A DNA stretch of 64,000 nucleotides, taken from assembly GCA_963662155.1 (NCBI GenBank), contig OY759270.1:48734164-48798163 (forward strand), in the 5' to 3' direction. The notes under the pieces are model-generated. The model was not told the DNA's origin and made no database searches. It saw only the letters and a list, made by a program, of their open reading frames with translations. Positions 25,801-41,000 of the stretch are shown in pieces. This stretch comes from Lamellibrachia columna. Its lineage: Eukaryota > Annelida > Polychaeta > Sabellida > Siboglinidae. Made by a program: the position numbers and the translations under genes. Within the stretch, counting starts at the first letter, position 1. Each line of letters starts with the position of its first letter.

Positions 25801-28383
25801 GTCTGAGGTTAAATGACATCAGTTTCATGTAGTGGGAGGTGAGGGGGTCTGAGGTTAAATGACATCAGTTTCATGTAGTTGGAGGTGAGGGGGTCTGAGG
25901 TTAAATGACATCAGTTTCATGTAGTGGGAGGTGAGGGGGTCTGAGGTTAAATGACATCAGTTTCATGTAGTGGGAGGTGAGGGGGTATGAGGTCAAATGA
26001 CATCAGTTTCATGTAGTGGGAGGTAAGGGTCTGAGGTTAAATGACATAAGTTTCGTGTAGTACTGTATATTGAGATGACCCCTTAGATGAGAGTAATGTT
26101 CTCCTACCTCACCCACATGTCGTCGTCCTCGCCACCCCAGCCAAAGAACTTGTTAGAGAAGCCATTGACTCGCTCAAAGTGTTCCTTCTTGAGCGCACTC
26201 ACACCTCCATAGATCTCTGGGTACGGCAGCCTGCAACAGCAGCAAGTAATCTTTAATGTTTATCTTTCATTATCATCAATCTTTCTCGATGTTTACTTCC
26301 ACTCAGATCTGTAATAATATTTGGTGTATTGTTATATTATATTGTGTATTATTTTGAAATATCGCGATACATGGTACAGTACACGATACACAACATCCGT
26401 ATCGCTACATGCAACGCAATGGTAAGCAATCGTGGTAGAGAAATTTTTTATTCGTATCATCAAAGCAGTGGACTCGCTGGACTGTCAATATGAACCATAC
26501 GCATGTCTATCAATACAAATGCAAAATCTAACAAATCATATGTTCCCCATATCTATGTAACAATCTTTGCGAAATTAGTTCGTGTTCAGCGCCCATGTGC
26601 ACTCTGTTTGGACTACGTGTGACGTTTGCTGCGGTCTACCTCTGATGTTACGGTTGCCTGTTCACAAAGTTACAGTTCACATGGGCACCAACCCGATCCC
26701 ATTCGCCAATCCATTTTTATGTAATTGTAAGTTTGTTTCTGTGAGCGGAGCCAAATTTTTATTTATTTTTATTTAGCATTGACTGATTCACTGAGTGTAC
26801 TGACCCAGATTTCATCCCGGTTTTGCATAGTTGTGTTGCATAGTGAGAGCCGGAATTAGTCCATGGTACCTGGGGTTGTTTTAACAGTCAAAAAATTATA
26901 ATAGTGAGCTAAGATAACATTATTATACAGTGCTCTAAAATAATTTAATTGAAAAGACCATTGATATGCGTGGCTTAAACGATTGTAAGCAGCGACTGAC
27001 CGAGTACTAAAATTAACGTAATGCAATACCGTCTACTCTTAGTATTGTATCACAATACTGTTGCTACAGACGCGATCACCTCACAGTGTACTTTTAGGTA
27101 CTAAGCCTTTAAGGTAGCTGGGGTGGCTATTATATGCTTGTCTTGATTAGTTTCAGTAGAAGTTTTTAAGATAAATTAACCATTTCTTCACAGATTGTAG
27201 TTGAAATACTATATAATAATATACCAGATTAAAACAATTTGGAGTTTTTCATTTATTTAAGCAAAAATTGAATGACAGCCTAAAGTGGCAGTGTATTTTT
27301 GACACAAACCCTTCAACAATTGTAATTTACTGCTGTATTACATTGCGTGCATGTAAGACGCGTTCATACACAAAATTGCAACATCGTGAGTGTTGTAGTT
27401 TTTCTCAAACAATATTTTAAACATCATTTCCTGGTTATTAATAAAAACACAATCTCAACAAATGCTTGTTTTTTTTTTTAAATTTAAGGTTTTTCACTGG
27501 CATTTTATGTATTGTTGACAAAACATAATGGCCATTTGTAATATTGACATGTCCCATTAATTCGCCACCACAATGGCCCTTGAATCTGTATTTGTAACAT
27601 GCTGCTGTCTACTGTATCAAGTTATTCCAGCCATCTAACACACATGTGGCAGGGTGTGTGTACAGCCATTTTGATTGGCCCGTTATCCTGTGGGGTCACC
27701 AGGTCACATGTGTTGGCATTTTCGTTAGTCAAAGGCACGATAAACTACGTTAACGCTGATATTTACTGGTTTAAGTACATGATTTAGTTAGGTAGATATA
27801 ATACTGATGTATACTAGCATTACAGTAACCAGACGATGTGGTCCGCTTTCACGGCGAATTAATATAGCTGGTTCGAACATCGCAGTGCATGCGGTCGTTA
27901 CTACGGAAACATTGTCGTTTTTCCGGGAACTCAAGGGGATTTCCCAAAGGACTGCATTTTTAAAGGATGGATTGGCGAAATATGACGTTAGTGACTGGTG
28001 ATTTTTTGTGGTGTTGACGTTTAGTTCAGTATATCCTAGCTTGTTATGAATAAAAACCGACACGCTAGCTGCCCCAGCCACACTAAAATGTCGGACACTG
28101 TTTCTACTTTCAAGGCACGCCTAAAGATTAATTTTTATTGACTCTCATTCTAGTCCAACATGATAGTTCTTGCACTAATTTATATATCTTATTATGTATT
28201 AACCTATTTATATATTTATTTATTAATTATAACTTCGTACATTATTTAAGTTATATGTATTTACATAGTCTTATTTCTACATAATTTTAACACTACTGAG
28301 CTGTAATTATGATAACTATTTTAGTATATTTAATTACTGTAGTTATCTGTACTTTATTAATGTAATTCATATAATTTTAATTA

Positions 28384-28440
<57 letters not shown>

Positions 28441-31400
28441 TATAATAATATATGATCATTATATTATATTTTATTACACTAGATATATTTTATATTCTTA
28501 TTTTAACTAGCTTGTACAATGTATTTGTAAAGAATTGCATGCTTATTTAGCAATTTTATAACTATTTGTCTTGTAAAGTGCCACGAACAATTTGAAATTG
28601 GTTCTGGTGCTATATCAAATAAAATATATTATTATTATTAAAACACACTTGGGTGGTCCAGATGTTGGAACAGACGTAGTTTATCGCTGCTGAAGAGTCA
28701 AAACGATGGAAGTCCATTATGATCTGTAATGTATTATTGGTTCGATGCGTGTGTATTACACAACTTCTAACACAAGTAAATGATCAGTCGTTGTTTTGAT
28801 TCCTCGACAGATGTATATATATATTGCTGAAGAATCAAAGAATTGAAAGTCCATTTATGTGTCAGACACATATCCAACCAACCACATGGTAGAGATCAAA
28901 ATAGAGTTCCAATTGGTTATACAGGCCCTGTAACATGATTTTAAATTAAAAAAAAATACATACTTTGTGCCTTTAACGAGGTTAACCACAACACAAAACC
29001 AATTTTGTACATAACAAATAGGCGAGCCATGCCACCTACCTGTAGTTCATTGTGTCGACTGCTGCCGACATATGTCTCGGTTGATCTGGACACGAGTATA
29101 TGTTGCGGTCGTCCTCCGGCAATAAGTCCACGTCATGGAAGATGTAACACTGATAGCCGTAGAGACGACTCGCCTCGGCAAAGCCAATGTTCATGAGCAT
29201 CGCTCGGTTGAACTTCGTCCCAGCAACCTACAACAGGTCAAATATACGATTGTAACAGCTGTTGCCAATGCAGTGTGTTCTATGGTGTACAATAGTACCT
29301 GCCTTCAACGGACACATCTGTATCCAAGCAAGTGTCCCTACATGGCAGGTGTCCCCTCATCGGAGGGACAGGCATGTTGGAGTGGAGGGTTCAGTGTTAC
29401 TAGTACTACTACATGGTAGAAATGTGTCAGGACATCTATTAATAATTAAAACCTGCACATGATGTATAATAAGGATATCACTGTGATACTACAAAATAAG
29501 CAAAGCAAAAAAACATTTAAAAAACCCCAAAAAATTACATGTCTTACACAAATTGGTCAATATGGTACCACTCCCGAAAATGTAACACCACGATCCAGAC
29601 TCGAACGAGTGATGACACATTAGAAACATTTCCACACAAGATTATCCGCCTGACTCCATTCTATCGTAATGTCCTTTCTGAATGAATTTTAAAAATCTAA
29701 CCACACACAGAAGAGGTAGCATAAGCCTATGCAGCTTGGCCCGTATTCTTGAAGAAATTGTTGCATATTGTCAGAATTCGGAAAACATCTCGGCTGCGAC
29801 ATTTCATAAATCTTGAAGGATTTTTTCCAAGCTAAGATACTTTGTCACTAAGTCGTAAGTTATTTACAAAATTATGACAATGTTACCAGCTAATGCGAAT
29901 CGAAAATAATAACCTGGAGATGAGCAGCCGGACATGTATATCAGTTGACAGACACAGTGTGAAAGTTGATTAAACATAAAAAATAACAATAGGTATAATC
30001 GATAATTGTTTCACTTCGTCGTTCAACCAATGTCGAAGCATTGATTCAGCACATATGCCACTTTATATTTGGATTCACTGTTTCATACGCGGGAGACCAA
30101 TTCATATTTTTTGTGCACTTGTGCGCTCTGCCATTTGGCATAGCAAAGGAGTTTTATGATGCGTGTCTGTGGATCAACGGAAACATTATTATACTTACTA
30201 GTCATTTTTACGATGATTTTTACGATGATTTGATGATTTTAACGATTTTTACGTCATTTTTACGATGCGTGTCTGTGGATCAACGAAAACATTATTATAC
30301 TTACTCGTCATTTTTACGATGATTTTTACGATGATTTGATGATTTTTTACGATTTTTACGTCATTTTTACGATGCGTGTCTGTGGATCAACGGAAACATT
30401 ATTATACTTACTCGTCATTTTTACGATGATTTTTACGATGATTTGATGATTTTTACGATTTTTACGTCATTTTTACGATGCGTGTCTGTGGATCAACGGA
30501 AACATTATTATACTTACTCATCATATCACCACAGTTTTGTACTTTTTTGTAGTTTTGTAGTGGTGTTGCCTACTCAACTGCATTAAAACTATTTCACTGA
30601 TTCTTGTACAAGTCATTATTTTGTGGATTTCAATTGCAATTAACAAGCCACTGGCACCAAACCCAATCGAACTGCCGAAGCGAAGGCGAAGGGAAGCCAC
30701 CGGCACCAGCGAAACAAGTGCAAAACAAATATCACCTCACTTCCACATTCATTGTACCTAAAGTTTATTGAGCACCATCAAAGCAATTCTAAGTTAGTTG
30801 TTTGGACAAACATGAGGAGTACAGTGAGGCAAGACTGTGCTGCACGGCCATCAAAGTTATGCAACTAGTTCTTGCATTGCGTAACTGCAACAACCAGCCA
30901 CACACCGCGCTGCTTGCCAGTCATTTTCTAAACAAAATTATGAAATTAATTATTGCTGTCCGTCTTAACAGGGACACATAGCCAACATATCGTGTCCACT
31001 GTCCGCATTCATCAGGAGGGCCCCCATCAGAGGGACATTACCATAGTAAAACAGTCCGTACATTGAGAAAGTATCGTGACATAGCAGGTGTCCGCTCATC
31101 GGAGGGTCCGTTGAAGGTACTTCTGTATTTACTGTTTGTTGTAATTCTCCTCTTTGTCCCTAAAGTCCAGTGTGAACCTGTCATCGATACTGGTCCTCAA
31201 CTTTCTTTCTTCTTCCATCACTGATCCTGTTTCACTGCTGTTTCCACTCCCATCTCTTCATCTCCCCTCCCCTCCCACTCCCCTCCCACTAAATATATCT
31301 TCACACAGTTCTCCCATCTCAGTCTCGGTCTTCCTCTTCTCCTTCTACTCTCCACTCTGAGTGCATCCGCTCTCTTCATCAACCGTACCCCTTCCATTCG

Positions 31401-34400
31401 TGTCCAGCCCACTTTAACCGACTCCTTACCAGCTTCCTGCTGAGACTCTCTCACACCAACCTCCTCCCTTAACTCCTCCTCCCTTAACTCCTCCGTTCTT
31501 CCCTTGTCTGCTGTTTTCACTCCTACAATTCTTCTCACCCAGTTATTTGGCAAACTTGGATTTTATCTTATGTTTTTCTGCCACTAGTCTCTAAGCCTTA
31601 CAGGTAGGTGGTGTGATTAAGGCCCTTAACCAGGATTGTGGAAATTTCCAATTTACCAGTTATAATTTTTTATTTACCAGTTACACAAAACTAAAACCAG
31701 TTACACATATATCGGGGGTTAATTGGGAGTGGTCAAAGGAATGTCCAAGATATACATTTACTGTCAAAATCATTAGAGAAACGATACCATGCCAGATGTA
31801 CTGTACACAATATATATTTGAAGAAGAAACTGTACACAATATATATTTGAAGAAGAAACTGTACACAATATATATATATGTGAAGAAGAAACTGTACACA
31901 ATATATATGTGAAGAAGAAACTGCTGAAACTTTACAGCAAAATTAAAAACCAATCGCAAATCCCTAAATTTAAACAGTCCAATGAATCCTGACATTCATA
32001 AAGGTGGTTTGACCCATTCAAAACCAATTTGTCCATATTGCTCTATGGGTTCAGCCCCAGTTGGTCCACAGTAGACCTGTCTCGCCCACTCTGGTATAAC
32101 CCTTTTACTGGCATAAATAAAATAAAAACGTATACTGAATAATGATTTTCGTAACTGCTGCTGCCGCCACATTGTGTTATGGTAGCGATTCACGACAAAA
32201 ATACTGGTTGGCAATAAGAAGATCCGTTTTATTACAATGCAAACACCTTTTTTTACCCCATAATTGGGAAATAAAAACCATTTATGGTCCCACAAAAATC
32301 CCGTTATTGCAAAATATAAAAATCCATTATTTAAAAACAATGCAGCATTTTACACAATTCTTATTTCCATCTGGCAATAAATGACAAAACTCATAAGGTG
32401 ATAATGGCCTTTCTTATCTCTGCAACAGAAAATAAGACGGGCCTTAATTTGGTAACCCTGTCTGGTAACACTATCTCATGCAGACAATGCCTCATTGTCC
32501 TGCAGCACAGGCTGAAAAGGAACCCTAATTTTTGAGCAACCAGGGCAATAAATGACAAAGCTCATAAGGTAATAATGGCCTTTTTTTATCTCTGCAACAG
32601 AAAATAAAACACGCCTTAATATGTAAGACTATCTGGTAACACTATCTCATGCTGACAAAGGCTCATAGTCTTGCAGCACAGGCTGAAAAAGAACCCTAAT
32701 TTTTGAGCAACTGGGGCCGGAAGTATAACATTTGTCACTATGGCTGAAATTGATCTTTGGGGTGTTGAGTTCACGAAATTATAAGATGACATTTTCTAAA
32801 GTTGGTGCGAACAAGATGGTGGCTTTTTCCAAAATGGCTGCCTGTCTATCATTGAAATGTCATTCCTCCAAAACTATAGCACTATAGGTGATCTTGCTGT
32901 CAAACACTAGGTTTATGGGGTCAATAAGTTCAATAAAACTATTTGTAACACTGTCAGATGATGGGTTTCCGTCTGTCTGTCTGTTGCCAATTTTCGTTTC
33001 AATGCGATAACTTGAGTACCATCTGTCCGATCTTAATAATACTTCACATGTACATTGATATCAATCATGGGAAGACACTTGAAAGTGAGGTTTGTCGGCT
33101 AAAGGTCAAGATCACCAGAGCTAAAAATAGATTGTTTTCACGCATTTTCGTTTCCGTGCAATAACTCGACTACAGTGTGCCCGATCTTCACATGTACATT
33201 GATACTGATCGGGGTAAGACACCTATTGAAAGTGAGGTTGGTCAGCCGAAGGTCAAGGTCACCAGTGCTAAAATTTAAATATGCCCTCATTTTAGTGATA
33301 GCTCACCAGCGGTGGCATTTTGTTTTACAAACAATTTTCTAGTATATAAAATATTCTGCACGACTGCAGAATTTGATGCCTCCGCTTCCAAGAAACATCT
33401 ATTGCAGATATCTGACACTGACAAATATGTATTCTGTCCAGAGCCATTCACTGCCAAAGATCCTGGTATTTATCCAGATGTACACAAAGTCCAATCCCTT
33501 TGGTCTGCCAGCACTGAACATCAGAATGATGTAGTTAAAAAACGTTTGCCCCAAAAGTTAGAAATTCTGAGTGGTAAAATAACATTTCAGCACCACACAA
33601 GTTGCAGAAGTACTTATACTAGTTCCTTGCATCTGAAGAGACTTGCAGAAAAGCATTGAAAACAGGGAGAAACCCCAGCACAAGACTTAGTGATGATAGA
33701 CTGGTGGCCATTTTGGGAAAATGGCCGCCATCCTGTTTGCACCAACTTTAGAAAATGTCATCTTATAATTTCGTGAACTTAACACCCCAAAGATCAATTT
33801 TAACCATAGTGACAAATGTTATACTTCCGGTACACTTTATTTTGCTGGCCCCTGCTGCAGGACTATCAGGACATATGTCACCCAGAACTGTTCAAATGAA
33901 GGTCCAGTACAGCATGTCACATATTACATGTGACATTTGCTCTAAATACAACTGCACTGCACTGAAATGAATGTACAGGAAAAAGAAGCTCACCTGTTCT
34001 ATAATAAATATGCCATAATCGAGCTGCTGTCTCTGTAGTATTGGATGCATGTGGTTAAGAAAGACGCGCAGGTGTGCATCACGGTCGCGATATGGCACGA
34101 TGACAGCGACACGATATAGAGCCACACAGTTGCGTGGGCTAAAGCGACCTCCAGGCTGAAGGTCCTTTTGGTTCTTTTCAAGTTCGTCCCAACTTGGCGA
34201 TGTCTTATTGATGTACAGACGTCCAACTGGAAACAAAGTCATGACAATTAAAATAAAAACATACAGACACAAATCATCCTACTGACAATTAATTATGCAA
34301 GGGAGATGACAACAACACTAAAACCAAACTTGGGGTCAATCACATTTTAATTGTAACTGATTTATTATTTATGACCAATTCCAGAATTGGAATTTTGTTT

Positions 34401-37400
34401 TTAAAAGTAATTGTTTCAATTACTTTTTCAATTACTTTTTTAATTACATCACGTAACTTTTAAATAAATATTATTCACAACAAATAATCAATAAAATATA
34501 ATATGTTGCGTGCAGAAATTAAATAAAGCTGTTCTAATGAGTCTAAAATAGACATGTACTAAATTTTTGGCACTGAGTATTTCTATGGTTGCTCCATCCA
34601 CATATAACATTCATTTAGAATGTCAAGTTGGTGAGTTAACGAAATCGCAGCAGCAAAAGTGCAATCATTACAATTAATGCAAATAATGACTTCTAAAAAC
34701 AATTTAAAGCGAAAATTAAAAACACAACAAATGTTTTAAAAAATATTAATTAAAAATTATAATACTCATGAAGTGGAAACCAAATTAAGCTTTCTTGACT
34801 CAATGGTATTGTTGTGTTAATGCTGACTATCATAACGGTGCAACCATCTAGGGTGATAGATTATACTTGGCTTGTGTTGATTGCCCTAGCAACAAAGCTT
34901 AATGGTATTAACAGCGTGAACATTAAGTGCCTTCACAATAAATATTGGTCAACAAGCCTTCCTGCAGAAGTGTTCATAGCATATAATAGTCCTTTCAGCG
35001 GCTATCAAACATCTTACTCCCACTCGCTATTCATTTTATGGCTATTCAATTATTGACTTTGAGTTTGATGAGAAATTTGTGTACTATATTCAATCCTAAT
35101 AATGTAGGCCTGACTGATTTCTAAAAATAACTTATTTATAGAGACTAGCGTACAGTTACACCCACCCATGGAGCCACAGGGGTGAAATCACACTTGAATA
35201 GGCTGCCATTATAAAGTTTTTGAATCTTTGGATTCCAGGAAAATTTTTCCTTTAAAATTCCACAGCACATTTATCCTCTATTAATATATACTGTGTGAAA
35301 TTTGTGAAAATGATGCCTTGTTTTCAGAAAAATGCATCCAAAGCCCTCAATTTCGACCAATTTTTGAAATGTTGGTGCGAATGGTCTTTGTCTGTCTAAT
35401 GCCATCAAATGAAAGATCTAATGCATTAACGTTACTAAGATATGGGTCATTCCGTGTCAACTTAACCAATAGTAAAAAAGTTGATGTCTCAGAATTTGCT
35501 TAAATTTTAACCAAGGAATGTGTAGCTATATCTGAGCACTTCTGCAAAAACACCAAGGAATTGCATGTGCGTGTAATGCCCTATAATGTGAACAGGGGGT
35601 AAGTGCACAAAAACACCAAGGAATTGCATGTGTGTGTAATGCCCTATAATGTGAACAGGGGGTAAGTGCACAAAAACACCAAGGAATTGCATGTGTGTGT
35701 AATGCCCTATAATGTGAACAGGGGGTAAGTGCACAAAAACACCAAGGAATTGCATGTGTGTGTAATGCCCTATAATGTGAACAGGGGGTAAGTGCACAAA
35801 AACACCAAGGAATTGCATGTGTGTGTAATGCCCTATAATGTGAACAGGGGGTAAGTGCACAAAAACACCAAGGAATTGCATGTGTGTGTAATGCCCTATA
35901 ATGTGAACAGGGGGTAAGTGCACAAAAACACCAAGGAATTGCATGTGTGTGTAATGCCCTATAATGTGAACAGGGGGTAAGTGCACAAAAACACACCCGT
36001 TATTTTGATCTGTTTTCAGGTGGGACAAGTCATATGACCATCATTTTTTTAAAACTGTGACTGGTCCTTTATTAAGTAAACAACATATTGAAATTTCCGG
36101 ATGGTGTTCTGCCACATTTATTTTGGATATTGCCAATTTGGAAGAAATTTAGAAGAAAACACCATTGGGCAGAACAGTAACTTTCAGCTGCAATGTAAAT
36201 TAAATAACACAGAAGTACTCAGACATGAAATTGAAAATGTCACTGGCGATTGCTGGATCGTTAATGTATATAATGAACAACAGAGGCAATAATATTGATC
36301 ATTGTGGAACACCAGTGGTAATACCTAATTCTTCAGATTTAATGTTTCCAAATTGTACATAAATATTATTGTTTATGATTTGATAAATAATTCTTAATCA
36401 GATTAAGTGCTGTGCCTTTTATGCCATAATACTTTAGTTTATCTGAGTATTTTATGGTAAATAGTGTCAAACGCTTTTGACAAATCAAGATATATATTTA
36501 TTGGAGTGAATGATTTGTCCAGTGCCTGTATAATTCTGTCTATGATTTCTAGGGTTCAGTTGAATGTTTCTTTCTGAAACCATATTGGCTACTGAAGTAT
36601 AACGTCCTGGTGTGGAAGTACTCACGTAGCTGGTCAAACAAGATTCTCCCAAAATTTTGTAAGACCGAAATTGGACGGTAGTTATCAAAGATGGTATTAT
36701 CACTCTTTTTGAAAATTGGTAATACTTTAGCAAGTTTTTATTTTTCAAGAAATATACCTGTTTACAATGATTGATTATTATTGTGGTGACTATTTTGTAA
36801 ATTTCATGTTTTCTTGTTTTTAATAATTTGGTTGATGTGCCGTATTTACCACTGCTAGATTTAGGATGCAAACTGTCAATTATATTGATGGTTATATCTT
36901 TGTTTATAGCTTTGAATTGGAAACTATGTGTAATTGGGTTTTCCAAATAATCTGTATAACTTTTATCATTATTTATTTGTGAAGCAAGTTTGGGTCCATT
37001 ATTTGTAAAGAATTAATTAAATTGATTAGCAATTCCCTTTTTATCATTAATAATGTTCCCATCAATATTAAAGAAGCAAGGAAATTGTTCTTTCATTGGC
37101 GTTTTATTAATTATTTCTTTAATAATAGGCCAGGTCTTTTTTGTATCATTCTTATATTTCTGAAAAGTGGATTCATAATATGTTTTGTTTCGCTAATATT
37201 TGTTTCGTATTTTTTTTTACAAGTGTGCAGATTTAATGATTTGATGTCTAGCTGTGTTTATAGGGGTTTGTTTAGATTTTAGATATAGTTTATCTCTAAA
37301 CATTATTGACCTAATGTTACCTTGAGTAATCCAAGGCGATTTCTTATATTTATGTTTGTTATATTTAACTGTTTTTTGTAGGTAAGCATTTCAACAGAGC

Positions 37401-37890
37401 ACTAGAAATAGTTTTCTCAAGGATGTTATAGTTTTCGTTGGGATTACCTTCAATTTTCTTATTTAGTTTACCATGAATATTTGAGTTTATTAATTCTAAT
37501 CTAAACTCTTCAAGCAAATGTAAAAGCACCTGAAAACAGATAGAAATAATAGGCGCATTTTTGGGCGCATACCTCTTGTTCCAATTATAGAGCATTACAG
37601 ACACAATTTGTTCCCATTATAGGGCATTACAGACACAATTTGTTCCCATTATAGGGCATTACAGACACAATTTGTTCCCATTAAAGGGTGTTATAGACAC
37701 AATTTGCATGTAAATGCTTAGTTCTTTTGCAGAAGTGTTCAGGTGTAGCTACTTATTCGTTTATTAAAATTTAAGCAAATTCTTAGACATAAACTTTTGA
37801 AATGTCATGAAAATTGGTTGATTTGAAATGGAATGACCCATATGTGATATAAACAAATTATTAATCAAGTGAAATCCTCATTTTCCTGGG

Positions 37891-37927
<37 letters not shown>

Positions 37928-37939
37928 TATATATATATA

Positions 37940-38017
<78 letters not shown>

Positions 38018-41000
38018 TATCAGCCTGAAAAATACAAATGCATTGAATTACTATGGCATGATATAACCCACACCTGGTGTTGTTATGTAAACGCCTTTGA
38101 TGGTGTTATGATTTGAAACTTCGAGCACTACAGCCAAGAAGAGAATAAACAGTGTCGGTGCCAGGACACAACCATGTTTAACTAAGTTTTCGACAGGAAA
38201 TGCATCCATCATCTCACCGTAGTTTAAAAATAATTTCAGGAAATTCAAAATTAACTATTGGATTAGTTTACCAAAGTCCAAACATAAACGAAGAGGATAA
38301 CACAAAAATACAAAATGCTATAAAGGAAGTTAGTAAAGGGGAATGTATCATAATAGCAGATTTTAACCATGGACACATATAACATAAATCTCTACAGAGT
38401 ACAGGAGGTGAGGACCAACATTTTCTATTTTTAATTCAGGATAGCTTCCCTACTCAGCACGTGCTAGAACCAACCAGGGGAGAAAATGTATTAGATATAG
38501 TTTTATCATCACAAAAAGAATTAGTGGACAATGTAAAAATACATTGGGTAACAGTGACCACAATCAAATACATTTTGACATCAATGTAAAATCAGAAAGT
38601 AAAAATAAAAAAACGTATAGGAGAAACTTCCACAAAGGTAACTATAAAGATACTAAAAAATACTTAGCAAAGCTAGATTGGAATAACATGCTGATGAATA
38701 AGACCGCAATTGAATGTCGGAATATTCTAAAATATGAAATTGAGAGTATCATCGATAAATTTGTTCCCTTGAAAAAACAAGGAAAACGGTCTACAAAGAA
38801 ACACTTGTCAAAAGAAGCTATTAGAAAAATAGTGTTTAAGCAAACTATGTGGAGGGTTTAATTACAAAGAGGCGCTTAACCAGGCTACAACTGAAATTAG
38901 AAAACCTTTGAAAAAAAATTGGCAGGTAATATAAAAAATTACAGCAAGAGTTTCTATGCTTATGTAAGGAGTAAACAGAAAGTTCGAGATAAGGTCGGAC
39001 CACTGGAAAACAACAGGGGAAACATAATTTCAGACGGGTTTCAAATGGCAGAGGTCCTGAATGAGTATTTCAGCTCAGTTTTTACCACAGAACATATCAG
39101 CTGACTTCCAGTTCCATTTACAAAATTTTAGGGCAATAAATCAGAACATTTAGGGCAGTTATTTGTAACTCCTGAAATGATAAAAAAAAAATTAAGAAGA
39201 TGAAAGATAATAAATCACCTGGAGTTGATGGGATACCACCAAAACTGCTTAAGGAAATTGTTGAGCAAATTAGTACACCACTTGCAAAATTGTTTAACTT
39301 GTCACTAGAAGAAGGAATAGTTCCTTCAGAATGGAAAGAAGCAAATATTACGCCGCTATTTAAGAAGGGATCGAGGAAGAAGCCAGAAAATTACAGACCA
39401 GTGAGTTTAACATCAGTTGTATGTAAATTACTAAAAACATTAATTAGAGACCACATGGTGGAATTCCTTGTAAAACACAAATTAATAAATATATCTCAAC
39501 AGGGGTTCCTAAAAGCAAGGTCATGTCTAACCAATATCTTGTATTTTTTGGAAGAAATTACAAAGTGGGTAGATGACGGGTCACCAGTGGATGTTGTCTA
39601 CTTAGATTTTCAGAAAGCTTTTGATAAAGTGCCACATCAAAGATTGTTACTTAAACTAAAAGCCCATGGTATAGGTAATGATGTAATCAACTGGATAGAA
39701 AAGTGGCTTACACACAGAAGACAGAGAGTAATAGTAGATGTTGAGACTTCAAACTGGAAATCGGTTTTGAGTCGGGTACCACAGGTATCAGTATTAGGCC
39801 CTATACTGTTTTTAATATAATATATATAAATGATTTGGAAGATGACATATCTAGCAAAGTACTAAAATTTGTAGATGACACAAAAGTATTCAGAAAGGTT
39901 ACTAATGATACAGATAAACAAAGTTTACAGGATGATCTAGATAAATTAGTTAAATGGTCAGAAAAATGGCAAATGTTATTCAATTTTGGGAAGTGTAAAT
40001 ATATACACATAGGACATGGAAACATGGACAAAGAATATAAAATGGGGGATGCTGTGCTAGGTAGAACCACACAAGAAAAGAACTTAGGAGTAACATTTAG
40101 TGCTGACATGAAAGTTTCAGAGCAATGTGGGTTTGCTGCTTCGAAACGAAATAAAATTCTAGGGCTAATTAGGAGAACTATCATGTATAAAGAGAAACAG
40201 CTAATTGTACCCCTGTACAAAGCAATAGTTAGACCACATTTGGAATATCGTATTCAAGCATGGAGGCTGTATCGTAAAAAGGATTTACACAAGCTAGAAA
40301 GAATACAACGAAGAGCAAGTAAAATTATTCCAGAATTGACAACACTAGAGACCAGGAGACTAAATAGAAGTGTTTAAAATAGTGAACGGTTATGAAGATG
40401 TTGATAGGAATATGTTCTTCAAACTTAAAGAAGGCAGTAGAACCAGAGGACACAAAGCAGCATTAGTTAAGGAGCAGTGTAGGTTGGACATGAGAAAGTA
40501 CTCTTTCTCACAGAGGGTGATAAATGAACGGAACAAACTACCAAATGATTGTGTTAATGCTAGTGGTGTGAATATGTTTAAAAATAGAATTGACAGATAT
40601 TTGATAAGGGAAAGCTACACATAGATGAGAAAATTGTTGGACTCTCGATAAGTGGTAAAGCCAATGGCTTCCTTGTCCACTTGCCATATGGAAACTGCTT
40701 GGGATGGCAATCTTGTTAAATCTTGTTAAATCATGTCAATCATCACCTGTGCTTACATGCCCTCGTGAAATACATGCAGCATCAACATGTCAGGGCAGCC
40801 AAATTTTGAGAGAAGTCGCCGGAGACAAGGGCGACTGATCGAGTCCAATGCTTTTGAAAAATCAATGAATGCAATGTAAAGCAGTTTGTTCTGTTTGGCT
40901 GCCTTCTCTTGCAGCTGTTGAAAGGTGATCGTGCTGCGTGATGAACGAAATCCACACTGTGCTTCTGGAAGGACATCATTTGCAAAGACCAGCAATCGCT

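Noticed and set aside
35507..36028. Cys/His-rich 156-173-codon frames (repeated [17 protein letters not shown]).
   Set aside because: Product of seven identical 63-bp repeats; two frames are open in parallel.
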